Assembly (NCBI GenBank): GCA_002221725.1
Contig: NJFT01000076.1
Coordinates: 1 to 64,000 of the forward strand
Source of the DNA: Scedosporium boydii
Taxonomy: Eukaryota > Ascomycota > Sordariomycetes > Microascales > Microascaceae
Direction: 5' to 3'
Length of the DNA stretch: 64,000 bases
The number at the start of each line of letters is the position of its first letter. Within the stretch, counting starts at the first letter, position 1. Below are positions 1 to 10,934 of this stretch, piece after piece. Position numbers and translations under genes: made by a program. A model generated the notes under the pieces. That model was not told the DNA's origin, made no database searches, and was given only the letters and a program-made list of their open reading frames with translations.

Positions 1-70
1 TAACCACTCTGTAGATGTTGGTGAATTCGTCTATGTCGCATCGACTGCAATCATTCGCTAACTGTATTAG

Positions 71-1873
71 GCTGGGTTGACTACGGAGGAGAGGGAGATA
101 GTAGCTAAGGCTTATGATTCGGGTGCAATCAAAGTCTGTGTTGCAACCTGCAGCCTTGCGGCCGGAATCAATCTGTAAGAGTTTTGATAATTTTGTCTTC
201 GTATAGTCATCAACTAATCGTCGCAGGCCCGCCCGTAGGGTGATCCTGCATGGGGCTAGGATGGGAAGGGACTTTGTCGGTCCGGCAATGCTGAGGCAGA
301 TGAGAGGCCGTGCTGGACGCAAGGGCAAAGACGAGGTTGGAGAGACGTACCTCTGTTGCCGACGGTCTGATCTCGAACCCGTCCTGGAACTTCTCCAGGC
401 AGATATTCCGAAGATTACAAGCTGCCTCGATACCGATAAGAGGCGGATGAAGAGGTGCGGTTTCCCAATGCGCCTCTCTCGGTGTGTATCCAGCTAATAT
501 GACAGCATTCTTTAGAGCGCTTCTCGAGATCATTGCTATCCGTCTTGCCACGAGTCGGGAATCGGTCGAGGAATACGCCAGAAGATCCCTCTTCCACCAC
601 TCCAACGGCTTACAAGAAACGATGCGCTGTGTTGACTCCAGCTTGGCTGAGCTAGAAAAGTTGGAGTTTGTCAAGTTTGACCCGGCCGAGTCCTCATACG
701 AAGCGACTTTACTAGGAAAGGCAATAGTTGCGTCTTCCATCGATCCGGACGATGGACTGTTCATCTACGGGGAACTCAAGGCAGCATTGAGAGCCTTCGT
801 CATGGACGGTGATCTGCACGTCCTCTATACATTCACGCCGGTCAATGTCACTGATACACCTGTGGACTGGAAAGTCTTCACTGATATGGTCGAATCCCTA
901 GATGAAAGTGGCCACAGAGTGATGGAGCTCTTACGCCTCAAAGTTTCCACTGTTTCCCGGATGTAAGGTTTCCAATAACTCCCCAGAACATTTCCAGAAA
1001 TATGGCCGCTAATTTTCTTGAATAGATCCCGAGGGGCAACTTTGCCAGAATCTACCCAAGAAGAGAAAGACCATGCCCGGCGATACCGGCGATTCTACCT
1101 AGCTCTCCAACTTCGGGACATATGCAATGAGATGCCCATTCACTCGATTGCGCGCAAGTACGATATGCCCCGCGGAACCGTCCAGATGCTGGCACAGACG
1201 GCCCAAGGTTTTGCTGCTGGAATGATTAAATTTTGCGAAGTCATGGGCTGGGGGTACGTCGATTTATATTTCCCATCTTTGCCCCGTTTTGGTGACGAGC
1301 TAATACTGACTGAACGATTCAGTGCTCTCGCTGCGGCCCTCGACCATTTCTCTGATCGTCTCAAGGCTGGGGCCAAAGCAGACCTTCTATCTTTGGCCAA
1401 GATTACTTTCGTCAAAAGCCGAACTGCGTAGGAAATCTATCCACCCTTTCATATACGTCCCTAGCATGGGAATCAACGCTAACGCTTTACTTGGCGACTT
1501 AGGAGGGTGTTTTGGGACAACGGTTTCCGTAGCGCAGCGGCCGTCGCCAACGCCGACCCTAAGGAATTAGTACCGGTCTTGATGCAGGTAAGTAGGTTCT
1601 GGGTGGGGTGAGCTTGAGGAACAGTTGCTGAGGTGATTCTTGTTTTCTCCCAAGGCGCAACCAAACAAAATCAGGCTGAAAGAGCAGGCGGAAGACGAGA
1701 AATATTATGAGAGGCTGCTGATCAAGGCCAAGATCATCGTGGAGTCCGCCAACAAGATTTGGAGTAAGTCAAAGATGGCCTTGACTGTGTCGTGTATCGT
1801 CTTGCCAGTGTGGAGATACTAACTTGATCACTTGTTAGGTTTGGAAATGCAAGGAGATATGGAGGAGGAATAA
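71..1873 (+). CDS. HELQ: HELQ/Mus308-type DNA repair helicase, C-terminal part (5' end outside window)
   Basis: This is the 3' end of an ATP-dependent superfamily 2 DNA helicase of the HELQ/Hel308/Pol-theta-helicase type, a nuclear repair enzyme acting on stalled forks and interstrand crosslinks. Visible exons are 71-174, 227-454, 516-962, 1026-1253, 1323-1427, 1503-1587, 1655-1763 and 1839-1873; the 3' splice site at 69-70 (branch CTAAC) shows that the gene starts upstream. Helicase motifs V and VI are clear: VATCSLAAGINLPARRVI followed by MRGRAGRKGKDEVGE. The following LLEIIAIRLATSRESVEEY and LQLRDICNEMPIHSIARKYD stretches match the winged-helix/ratchet region of HELQ. The protein ends shortly after ESANKIWS with an acidic tail, so no polymerase domain follows. 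It is convergent with the downstream hydrolase. Family assignment is firm; the symbol is by homology. Confidence 0.85.
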
Positions 1874-2192
1874 TGGATAGTAGATCAGTCGAAGCATCCT
1901 TCTTCAGAACCTTGGGGTTATGATTCGAATCTCATCAATTGATGGATAAGCATGACACATGTAGCATTATAGCATTATCAGGTCGAAGATAAACCACCAA
2001 ACACTTCCTGTGTGAATTACGAACCATTATGGCCTGAAATCTCGCATCAATCACCCCCCCTATATGGGACTGCCAGGGAAATCCAATTCTTAAAAGGCCA
2101 GGAAAATATCCAAACACAAGAGAGAAAAAAAAGAAGAACAGAAAAAAACTAGCCAATAAATCAGTGACTCAACAATCCGAATCCAAAACTAA

Positions 2193-3767
2193 TTAATCCA
2201 AGGTATCCTCTCGTAACTTCATCAACGCGGAAATCACCTCTGCCGACTTGGCCCGAACGGCGTTGTGATAAAGTGCGTTGGTCTCATAGACCTTGATACC
2301 TCGGATTTTCCTTGCCGTTTCCCTGGCGAGGTCGAAGTCAACGTACATGTCATCAACGTAGCTGACAGCGTAGACGGGGACCTCGTTTCGGGTAAGCTGT
2401 TCCTCATCGTATAGTGTCGGCCATTCGTCATACTCTGCCAGTTTCTGTGCTACCTCCTTAAGGGACATAAGTTCGGGGTATGTGTCGAAGTGAAAGGGGA
2501 AGATCATCTCGCCAGAGAAGAAGAGCGGTGCCGGGTTAGGGTCTGAGAGGGCGGACGGCCCAGCGTAGTCTTCCAAGAGCCAATCGAATACGCCAAGTTG
2601 ACTGCTGGCTCTCAGAGCAGCCCAGTTCGAGGCCACGCCAGGTTGGTAGCAGTATATAGCTTCGTGGAGGATAGCATAGATGGGATTATTATCAAAGGGC
2701 ACATCCAACTCCATGGCAGAGAGCGAGGCACGAGTTAAGTACCCGAATTGAGAGATTTCCAACCTCATCCTCGTTAGGAGCGAGTGCACAGCTTGGAAGC
2801 CATCGTGAGCCCCGAACGAAAAACCGAGAGTGAGAAACCTAGGAACTGTAAGGACACCACCTCCAGGAAGTTGAACACCGCCCTGCTTGTGGATGTGGTT
2901 CGCAATGTAGTTGACGACGGCGTGATCATCGGGAAACTTGGTGTAGTAGGCGAGGTTTCGCTGCATCAGTTTCTTGAAAGTAGCCTCGTAGACTTTTTCA
3001 GGCTTTACCCCTACCGGCGGAAGGCCACCAGTAAGGAACACTTCCCTTAGACCCTCCGGGTAGAAGGAGAGATAGGTCGTGCTCACGAAACCGCCGAAGG
3101 ACTGCCCGAAGATGGCCCAGCGCTTCAACTCTGGTGGGTCATTTTCCGTAATACACAGGCGAACAGCCTCGAGATCCTTGACGATGCTGTCCTGTCTAAA
3201 GAGACGAAGATATGCAACTTTGTCGTCGGTGCTGTCACCGGGAATGGTGGATACAGACACGGGTGTGCTGAGCCCGGTTCCACGATAGTCTAGAAGTAGG
3301 ATCCTATAGGAATGGTGGAGGTTTTCTCTTACGAGAGGACTATCCTGGGGAAGGCCATTGCCGAAGCCCGGTCCGCCGTGCAAGTAAACCAGCCATGGTT
3401 TATTGTCACCAGGGTTGCCAGTATCTGCGGCACCCGGATTTACTGCCGGCCTGTCATTATACGTGACGGCGCGGCCAAACAGATGGATCCTCGTAGATGC
3501 GGGGTTATCGTGGTTCAAAGGAACCTCAAAGGATAGATCGGTGACGATGAGCCTCCCTAGGCCGATATTAGAACTACGATGGGATCGAGGAGTACGAAGT
3601 AACGCGAGAGAGGCTCTGGCTTCTCGCTCTGGCTCTGGACAGGGACCACTGTATTGGGAGGAACAGACTGCGGGGAAAGATAGAGGGAGAAGATTGATTA
3701 ACAGCCGCGGCGACTTACCTGGGAGGGAGTAAGAGTCCTCGCTCACTAGCTGTGCTGGAGAAGGCAT
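2193..3767 (-). CDS. Proline iminopeptidase-like alpha/beta hydrolase (S33 family)
   Basis: Predicted serine peptidase that would release N-terminal proline from peptides, about 470 residues and probably cytosolic. Proposed exons are 3767-3719 and 3556-2193. The intron has a GTAAGT donor and a CTAAT-CGGCCTAG end, joining YSLPG to RLIVTDLSFEVPLNH, the usual start of fungal members. An internal 51-nt alternative intron would also stay in frame but leaves an unconserved Arg/Ser-rich insert. Signatures seen are LVYLHGGPGFGNG (oxyanion loop, about residue 75), IFGQSFGGFV (nucleophile Ser, about residue 168), SYVDDMYVD (probable acid) and LYHNAV (probable His). Length fits the family. It is divergent from the gene at 4677 and convergent with the helicase. 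Confidence 0.82.
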   Translation of the reverse strand: MPSPAQLVSEDSYSLPGKSPRLLINLLPLSFPAVCSSQYSGPCPEPEREARASLALLRTPRSHRSSNIGLGRLIVTDLSFEVPLNHDNPASTRIHLFGRAVTYNDRPAVNPGAADTGNPGDNKPWLVYLHGGPGFGNGLPQDSPLVRENLHHSYRILLLDYRGTGLSTPVSVSTIPGDSTDDKVAYLRLFRQDSIVKDLEAVRLCITENDPPELKRWAIFGQSFGGFVSTTYLSFYPEGLREVFLTGGLPPVGVKPEKVYEATFKKLMQRNLAYYTKFPDDHAVVNYIANHIHKQGGVQLPGGGVLTVPRFLTLGFSFGAHDGFQAVHSLLTRMRLEISQFGYLTRASLSAMELDVPFDNNPIYAILHEAIYCYQPGVASNWAALRASSQLGVFDWLLEDYAGPSALSDPNPAPLFFSGEMIFPFHFDTYPELMSLKEVAQKLAEYDEWPTLYDEEQLTRNEVPVYAVSYVDDMYVDFDLARETARKIRGIKVYETNALYHNAVRAKSAEVISALMKLREDTLD

Positions 3768-4676
3768 TATTACACTGGCAACTCGTGATAGTAATGAAAC
3801 GGAATCAGTTGATGTTTGAGTATATGACGGTCTCAACGGCCTTTTGGCCAAACCAATGAACCAATACGGGATCGATAGCTATGTTGGCGCGGTTAGAGCT
3901 AGGTTAACTCAAGCTCTGAGGAGCCCAGCGTTACCAGTGTGTACAAAAGGTGAGGGCAAACGGAAGCTCGAGGTTGTGTCAACCTCGTCAATGGATTCTA
4001 CAGGTCGGTCTAAAACTTGAGGGGTATCCGCAGCCCTGCATTTAATTGCATGTGGTGATACGAGCCGGACGGATCAATTGAGACCCCAAAGTTTCTTTGG
4101 TGGCGCATTTTGCATGTTGTGGTTCCGGAGGAGCCAGAAATCCTTGTCTAGTTTCGTTCTCTCATTCTCTCCGTGCGCCGAAGGGGATCGGAGAAGGGGA
4201 GTAAATACCACAAGTATAGGTACCAAGGGGTCTTCCTCTGATCATGTGGGGCCTTAGCGACTTAGAAATCCTGGATAGCCAGCAACTGTTTGAAGATGAG
4301 ACCAATCAAACACTGAAACCCGAGTAAGAGTGGGGCGTTATAGAGGGTTACCTCGCCACACACTAGTTTGTACTAGTACTTTGCTGGTAGTATGAGTTTT
4401 GCGGTGCCGACCCGATTGATTTCTCAGTTCGGTTCAACGTTGTCAAATCTCTCCTCTTTCCAGTCATCAAAATTGGAGCTGCCTCCACCAGGATAAATAT
4501 CGTCAGCGCCGAGAAAACTGCAACATCTTCGCCATCCCTTTCTCCTCATTCCTAATGCACCTCTCCTACTAAATCCTAAATCATCAACGATTGTCACAAC
4601 CCACAACCCTGCCGGCCTTTGAGTCGACAGCGCCTCGCGCGTACCCCACACCTCGAGAAAACTACATTCCAGGCTG
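3768..4676. other. Divergent intergenic region between hydrolase and CP-motif protein
   Basis: About 0.9 kb without a credible reading frame, lying between the ATGs of two divergent genes, so it should carry both promoters and 5' UTRs. A pyrimidine-rich stretch near 4440-4570 precedes the + strand gene. No binding site is assigned. Confidence 0.5.
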
Positions 4677-6468
4677 ATGAATTATATACATCTCACCCAA
4701 ACGTTGGTTGAGAGTTTCAACGCCTTGGCCGATGAGGTGCAAACTCTGACAGACCGGAAAACGGTGCTGGAGCACAAGCTTCGCTTCGCACACGAGCAAG
4801 TAAGAACTCGGATTTCATTTGTTTGGTCTTTTCGCGGGTTATCTGGCCTTCTCTCTTCTTCCGGCAGGACCGGCTCCTCTTCTCCCTGATGATTCTTATT
4901 TAGCTCTAGATCAAGAGTTGCTCATTTGCAGCAACGGGGATCGACAACCTTTATGTCTGATTTTTAAACACTCTCCTTTCCTCTTTTGCATGCTATCTGA
5001 TTACCATTTGTTGGTTGTTCTTGATCGCTAATTTGCTGCCCACACTTTGGGCATCTGCGCTTCTCAGTTCCAGTACCTTGCCGACAAGCATGCCCCCGCC
5101 GCGCCCGAAATCTCGGAAACTTTGGCAAAGCTTCAAATACCGCCCGAATTGACACATTCCTCTGCCAAATCTGCCAACACAGTTCCGCTGCCTAAACGTG
5201 GAGTTACCGACGCAAGTCACCAGATTGCCCTTCTAATCAGAGACGGCAGGCGCGTCGCCCAACAACTCGCTTCCATCGCCGAACCAAGCAAGACGAGCCT
5301 TTCTAGCAGAGAGACATTTTCCCGCTTGTCAAATACCGCCACTTCAATGTCGACTGCTGCATTAGAGCAAGACTTCACCGTCGAGGGGAAAAAAGGTTCA
5401 TTGGCCTGCCCTTTCTCCGCCGCCCCGCCCCAGAAAAATGCCGACCAGGCCGATGACGGAGCTGGGGAAGAGGGTCTTCCCGATCCCACCCCCCATCAGT
5501 CCACCGACCCCATATGTGCGGCCATGTTCGAAGAAGCTACCTCGCAACCGGCTCCTTCGGCTGGGAACAAATGCCCCATACGATATTTAGATAAGCATTC
5601 TCCTGAAGAGATTGCCAACTACGTCAAGACGCACAAGCACGAACTACCTCGTAGTCATACCGTCTGCGTTGGTAGATATCAGAGGAGCGAAGATCAAATA
5701 CGAAAGTTGGATGCAAAGTATGGCAACATTGTGAGCATGATAGAGAGCTTAAGCCAACTGCATAAGCCTATGCTTCCAGTCTCCGAGGAGCGTGAGGAAG
5801 ACGAGGTCGACATGGATGCCTCGAAGCAACGTGTTGAGGACTGGGCTCATGGAGTCAGTGCCAGCGCAGCCGAGTTCTCGCCTCTGCCAGAGTACACTTC
5901 CGGAAACGATGAGAGTGAGACTCAGGCTGGAGAAGAACCCGGAGAAGACCAAGCGAGGGAAAGCCATTTCGACCGACCTCTGAAAGAAGTGCGAGTAGGA
6001 GAGTCACCCAGTCGGCCTTGGGGTATCTCGGTGCCCGTATACGAGCCCAATGGACTTGGACTTGGCGACGCTCCACTGTCTCCTCCCCCAGCTCCCGTTC
6101 TTATGCCCACCCAATTGTCGAACGGGGTCGTCCCGAAAACGCCGGAGAAGCGTCCCGGAAAATGCCCTTTTGACCACACGAAACTTGGGGCAATGGGTGG
6201 CCTCGGCCTCCCTCCCCAGCATGCCCGCGATGGGGCATCCGATGTCAGCCACAAGCCCGCGACTGAGGGACTGTTTGCTACAACCGAAAAGCAACATCAA
6301 ACTGATAACCGAGCTCCTCCTCCTCTGCAGGCGCAACCGGCATTCATCAACCCACCCAAGTATTCAAATGGAACTCCCCAGATGGTCTTCACAGGACCTG
6401 TCTTCATCGGCTATCCCATGGATCAAGCTCTCCAGTTTATGCAGGCTTTTCAAGCTCAGCAACGTTGA
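4677..6468 (+). CDS. Conserved fungal protein with N-terminal coiled coil and three CP (heme-regulatory-like) motifs
   Basis: Two exons, 4677-4799 and 5068-6468, joined by a 268-nt intron (GTAAGA donor, CTAAT branch, CTCAG acceptor), give about 507 residues. The join LRFAHEQ-FQYLADKHAP is smooth. I do not recognise a named family. Residues 1-60 look helical and coiled-coil-like. The middle has a conserved-looking block beginning CPIRYLDKHSPEEIANYV, and the rest is Pro/Ser/Glu-rich and probably disordered. Three Cys-Pro motifs are seen: ACPFSA (Cys about 155), KCPIRYLDKH (Cys about 210) and KCPFDHTKL (Cys about 407). The last resembles the KCPVDH heme regulatory motif of yeast Hap1. Heme or metal binding is inference. 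The long intron may hide a small exon. Confidence 0.75.
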
Positions 6469-7084
6469 GGAATATCTTCTTTCTTTCTTTCTTTTTCTTT
6501 TGTCCCTTTCTCTTTTCTCCTCTCCCCGTCTTTCATAATCACATTTGATACTTCTCATGACTAAGGGCAGCGTTGGCGTTTTGGCTTTCTTTTGATTTCT
6601 GAGCAATTATCTATACCATCGGTTTGATTCGGGCGGCTACTTTTTTTTTTTGCTTTCGAACGGGTTTCGATTGTATGATGATGTACGAGCGATTTCGGGG
6701 ATATAGAATGAGATCACGAAACTACACACTTTTACGTCCTTTGGAAGGGTATAGCCCTTGATTTTTAATTGTGGCTCTCGGGGTTGACCACTTTATGAAT
6801 TGATATTGCACTTTATCATGCATGCAGCCGTACTCTCAACAGGGGATAGAGTTCCAATTCTCCTGTCTACTCGTCACGGTTATTTACTTCCCAAGTAAAT
6901 CGGGGCGACGTGAGCATCTATAGTCCTTTCAGCAAGACGAAGAGTGATATAAAAGCATTCATGATTCTAACCAAGTTCCTTACTCTATCAAATTCTAAAA
7001 CGCCCGCCTTCTATCCAAGCAATGATAACTCCAAGCAAATTCACAAAAAATCCACAGATGTGAGAGCTGTTACCCGTGCCCATC
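6469..7084. other. Convergent 3' intergenic region with pyrimidine microsatellite
   Basis: Lies between two convergent stop codons. It begins with a TTCT/CTTT microsatellite (about 6476-6520) and contains an eleven-T run at 6641-6651. Probably 3' UTRs; no gene seen. Confidence 0.5.
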
Positions 7085-8396
7085 CTACGCCCGAGTCCCA
7101 TTCACTTTCCCTTTATCGCTCTCATCTTCGTCAGCATACCCGCCCACCTGGTCCGTCGTATCCCACAAGGAGATATCATCATCATCCGCCAACACGGCTG
7201 CGGCATCACCGGGGTCCAAAAGCCTCGCGCGCGAAAAGTCGTCCTCGCCGATGACATCCAAGAACCCCAAGCCGGCGTTGGAGATGCGCGGGGAAGCAAG
7301 GGGGGAGGAAGAAGAGCCGGCGCGGCCTTCCTCGGGGGCGGCCTCGAGGGCGATCTCGGCGGCGCGGGTCATGGTGCGGCGGTAGATGAGCCAGCCGACG
7401 GTGACACCTACGGCGCCGCCGAGGAACATGCCGATGTAGTTTACTGCTTTTGTGCCGGCGGACATTTTGCTGCCTTCTTCGATTAGGAGGGCCATGCGGC
7501 TTCCGATGAAGACGTGGATGAGGAGTTTGGGGCTGAGAAGGAAAATCAAGAGTTAGATCTCGTTTGTGGAAGCGAATGTTGCTGTGTTAGGGAGGGGGGC
7601 AAACTAACCTGGCAATGGCAGTAGATAGAGTAAACGACAAGGGAGTGATGGAAGGAATCGTGGCCAGAAACCCATTCGACAAGCTGAAAGGCAACGGACA
7701 AAGCCGAATCATGGTCAACATGCCCAGCCCATCCCTCTTCAACACCTGTCCCAGCGCCAAGAACCTATGATCTTTCCCCACGAGGTTATGCACGTAAGTA
7801 CTCAGGATGGTTCTGCTGGCGAGGAAAGCGGCCAGCGACCCCACTGTACACGCCGTCGCAACAATCGGCCAGCCGAGTGGGAATCCGAATATGAAGCCCG
7901 CGACAGTATTCGCTGTGCTGTAGCCTATCATAGGCGGGAAGGCGGAGACGAAGACTATGAACCAGATGATGAGCCAACCGCCGGGGGCTTGCCTCCACGC
8001 TTCGGCGACGGGGCTGAGCCATGTGAAGATGGCATGGGAGTAGACCAAGAAGGTAATCGTAAGCGCCGTTAGGCCTACAAGGCCTAGGAAGACGAGTATT
8101 CGGTATAAGGGGGAGAGGAACATGTAGGCGCGGAAGAGGGTCTGGCCAGTTTGGACGAGGGCCTGGCCGATTTGGACGAATGCAGTGGTGATGCGGGTAC
8201 GGCTGGATTTGGGGGCGCGGGTGGGCATTGTCGAGAGGCGGAGGGAGGACGTCCTTCGGGTACGGGTCCATGATGGGCGCTGTTCGAGGGATGGGGAACC
8301 GGGGCTTGGAGAGAGGGAAAGGGCCCGCGCCGTGGTTAGATAGTCGGCCGGCATCGTGGGTGGGACCGAGGTGGCGAGCGAGGATTCGGCGGCCAA
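7085..8396 (-). CDS. TVP38: TVP38/TMEM64-family Golgi membrane protein (VTT/SNARE-associated domain)
   Basis: Two exons, 8396-7609 and 7532-7085, with a 76-nt intron (GTTAGT donor, TTCTCAG acceptor), encode about 411 residues. The cytosolic N-terminus is Ser/Arg-rich. Hydrophobic segments follow (LVFLGLVGLTALTITFLV, WLIIWFIVFVSAFPPMIGY) and then a VTT core with GYSTANTVAGFIFGFPLGW and GSLAAFLASR, typical of Tvp38/DedA proteins. A last membrane segment (IGMFLGGAVGVTVGWLIY) precedes an acidic tail (VLADDDDISLWD). Yeast Tvp38 is a Tlg2-vesicle protein, and VTT proteins are linked to vesicle trafficking and lipid movement. The first ATG is used; internal Met codons 15 and 57 are alternatives. Confidence 0.88.
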
Positions 8397-9079
8397 ATTG
8401 GTTCGATTACTCGTAGTATTGCCGCTGGCCGAGGGCCACAGGCCGGAAGGAAGTTTAACTTGTTGAGAAATTGGGATGTCGAAGTAGAGAAGGGAGAGTT
8501 ATCGGTCCATTGTTCGGAAGACGGATGATGGAGATTGAACTGCACAGTGGGATGCGAGATGAGATGGTGTTAGGTATTGAAGTTGAAACGGTAAGTCCGG
8601 AAATTCTGTGTCGCTCCCGCATATGCTTATCCAAGTATTCCTTGCAGCAAGAATCAAGCAATGCGTCTTTCAGGCCTCAGCTTTTGTTTGTGACTTCGTT
8701 CTCGTCATCACAAGTCTGCGCCTCTCTCTATCCCTATTAATAGATGCTTCTTGGAAATGGCTTGGAATACCGCGCGTTAAACGATGCGAATCGCCAGACG
8801 GAAGTTCCGGAATTGAACGTCACGCTAACGTATTGACAGCCGGCAACAGGTGTATATCGCGAAAGGAGCATCGCTTGCAATGTCAAATGGGACCTCACAA
8901 TCACCTTGGACACCACATTCAATTGCGAGAGAAGACTGATTACAACTGACAGACCTTGGTTTATATTGCTTCCCAGAAACGGTAACATGAATATTATATT
9001 AATTAGCTGGAACTGCATTGATCGCGCGGCTAACTCCCCGGTTCCTTCTTCGTGTCTTTCTTGAATATCCCTCCTCTGC
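8397..9079. other. Intergenic region upstream of TVP38
   Basis: About 0.7 kb between the TVP38 start and the stop of the next minus-strand gene; expected to hold the TVP38 promoter and a 3' UTR. No coding or RNA feature is supported. Confidence 0.45.
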
Positions 9080-9784
9080 CTATCCCACGGTCATAGATGC
9101 CGCCCTTGTAGCCTCGATCACGAGTATCGGCGCCGATACAATCACGAAGACGGCGAGAATCATACTCCAGATGGGTTGGAAGTCCTCCTTAGCACCGTTC
9201 TCTGGAAGCCAGAACCACCAACTCACTTGGCGTGTACCGAACGGATAGAACACCACTCTAGCCGACTCGATAAAGGGTCCATAGATGTAGTAAGCCCCCA
9301 CGACGACACAAGTAGTGAAGACTACCATACAGGCGACGTTGAGCAGCGTGACGGCATTAGCATCGAAAAAGAGGATGATGCCGAGCCGGAAGATCTGATA
9401 GAGGAAGATGATGAAGGATGCGTGAGGGCTGTGCACGAAGTCGGCTCGGGTCGACTCCCTCTCGTCTAGTTTCCCTATCAACCCATCAATGCCAGCCGCC
9501 AAGGAACACAGAGTGAGGGGGGCCACCCAATTCGGTATGTGGCAGTCGTTGTTATCGAGCCACGCGATGGTGTTGCCGACGTGGAACATAACTTGCAGGA
9601 TGGATTGCCAGACGAGAAGAGCCTGGCAGGGAAACACCCCGATGCTCGAGGGCAGGAAAGGGTGCGCGAGGATGGGGATGACTGCTCCAGCCATGCTTAA
9701 AACTGCAGGAATGTTGGTAGCAGTGGCATTTCCGGGGGCAATGACCGCGTTCATGGTACCATTCGAAAGTATCCCGAGTGCCAT
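9080..9784 (-). CDS. Uncharacterised multipass membrane protein
   Basis: Single coding exon of 234 residues from the ATG at 9784 (MALGILSNGT). The frame stays open upstream to 9916, but that stretch reads like 5' UTR and contains a possible intron (GTAAGGAAGC donor). About six hydrophobic segments are seen, among them IPAVLSMAGAVIPILAH, LLVWQSILQVMFHVGNTIAW, FIIFLYQIFRLGIILFF, LLNVACMVVFTTCVVVGAYY and WSMILAVFVIVSAPILVIEA, separated by short loops. I do not recognise the family and suggest no function. It is divergent from AMS1 across a 1.15-kb gap. Confidence 0.65.
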   Translation of the reverse strand: MALGILSNGTMNAVIAPGNATATNIPAVLSMAGAVIPILAHPFLPSSIGVFPCQALLVWQSILQVMFHVGNTIAWLDNNDCHIPNWVAPLTLCSLAAGIDGLIGKLDERESTRADFVHSPHASFIIFLYQIFRLGIILFFDANAVTLLNVACMVVFTTCVVVGAYYIYGPFIESARVVFYPFGTRQVSWWFWLPENGAKEDFQPIWSMILAVFVIVSAPILVIEATRAASMTVG

Positions 9785-10460
9785 TCTGCTTTTGGTTGGA
9801 TTTTGAGACTGGATTGGCGTGTGCTTCCTTACGTCGAGAGAGACTAGGATGCTGGAGATGGTGATGATGGGGCAGAGGCTGAAGGAAAGAAAAGTACTGA
9901 GATGGCATTGATTCATGCTCTAGCTTCAGTGCGGACGTTTATCGACCGAGCATGTGTCAAAATTTGGAGTGCAACGACCCAAGCTGAGGACCTCAATTCC
10001 ATCAACATCCTGACCCTTGATCTCGATGAAGGAGGATTACGAGACACTAGATTCCTCTCATGTTTCCTAGGAAACCCTTAGACTACAGAACTTATAGAAG
10101 GCCAAAACACAAGGGACAAGAGCAAGAGAAGAAATACGGTATATGCGCTTAATAAACTGAGTCTGAATCCCGAAAATCATTGAACAATGATACAGTGAAG
10201 AACAAGATGAAGTTTCACTTGTCATATAAGAGTGCTCGAGAAAAGAGAGGGGAAAGAGTAATGTAGTTGAGATGAGCAGCACAGATGAACCTCACATAGC
10301 ACTTATGGACCCTATAGACAGGAAGCCATCAAGCCTATTTAATTCAATTTTAGATACCAATTGAAGCCTCTATTCACTCAGTGGCATTGATCTTCCCAGA
10401 GTTTGTTCGGGATTGAACTCGACAAGGTCCTTGTCACTAGCACCATTGTTTGCAATGAAT

Positions 10461-10466
10461 CACGTG
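10461..10466. promoter_or_regulatory. E-box-like CACGTG upstream of AMS1
   Basis: Perfect CACGTG palindrome about 470 bp before the AMS1 ATG, a bHLH-type site by consensus. Function is inferred from sequence only. Confidence 0.3.
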
Positions 10467-10826
10467 GGTTGCATCATCGTTGAGCAGAGGCTGCATTTCT
10501 TCTCTTTTTTCTTTTAGCTCAACTCTTCTTTTTCAAGTTTATAACCATTGCTCATAAACCTTTCCTTTTCACATGGAAGAAGGCCTTTTATCTGCATCGC
10601 TTATCATTTTCACCATCTATTATCGGAATCACATCCTAAAATCAAGAACTAAGCTAAATCTGGTCTCACAACTGGATTTGGTTTCAAAAAAATGAAGCTG
10701 AACTGATACAACTTCACAACCCAGGCCCGTCCGTGGCAGAAGCGGCTTGTGATGCTGCGGACGGTGTCACCTGTCAGCATCTGTTTATCCCCACTCGTTG
10801 TCCCCGGTCCTGTACTTAAAGCGGAC

Positions 10827-10834
10827 GACGTCAC
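10827..10834. promoter_or_regulatory. CRE-like GACGTCAC upstream of AMS1
   Basis: GACGTCAC lies about 100 bp before the AMS1 ATG and matches seven of eight bases of the bZIP/CREB palindrome TGACGTCA. It may be a bZIP-responsive site; no other support. Confidence 0.3.
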
Positions 10835-10934
10835 GTCCCCGAGAGAGCGGAGCTCATCACTACCCCAGCTTTTGAAACCTACCCATCCTAAGTTGATCAA
10901 CATTCCTCAGGATATACAGTATTAAGCTCGCATC

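Larger units (their letters stand above)
9785..10934. other. Intergenic region with AMS1 promoter
   Basis: About 1.15 kb between divergent genes, with strong C/T-rich runs around 10495-10580 typical of fungal promoters. Short possible reading frames here have no protein-like features. Confidence 0.5.
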
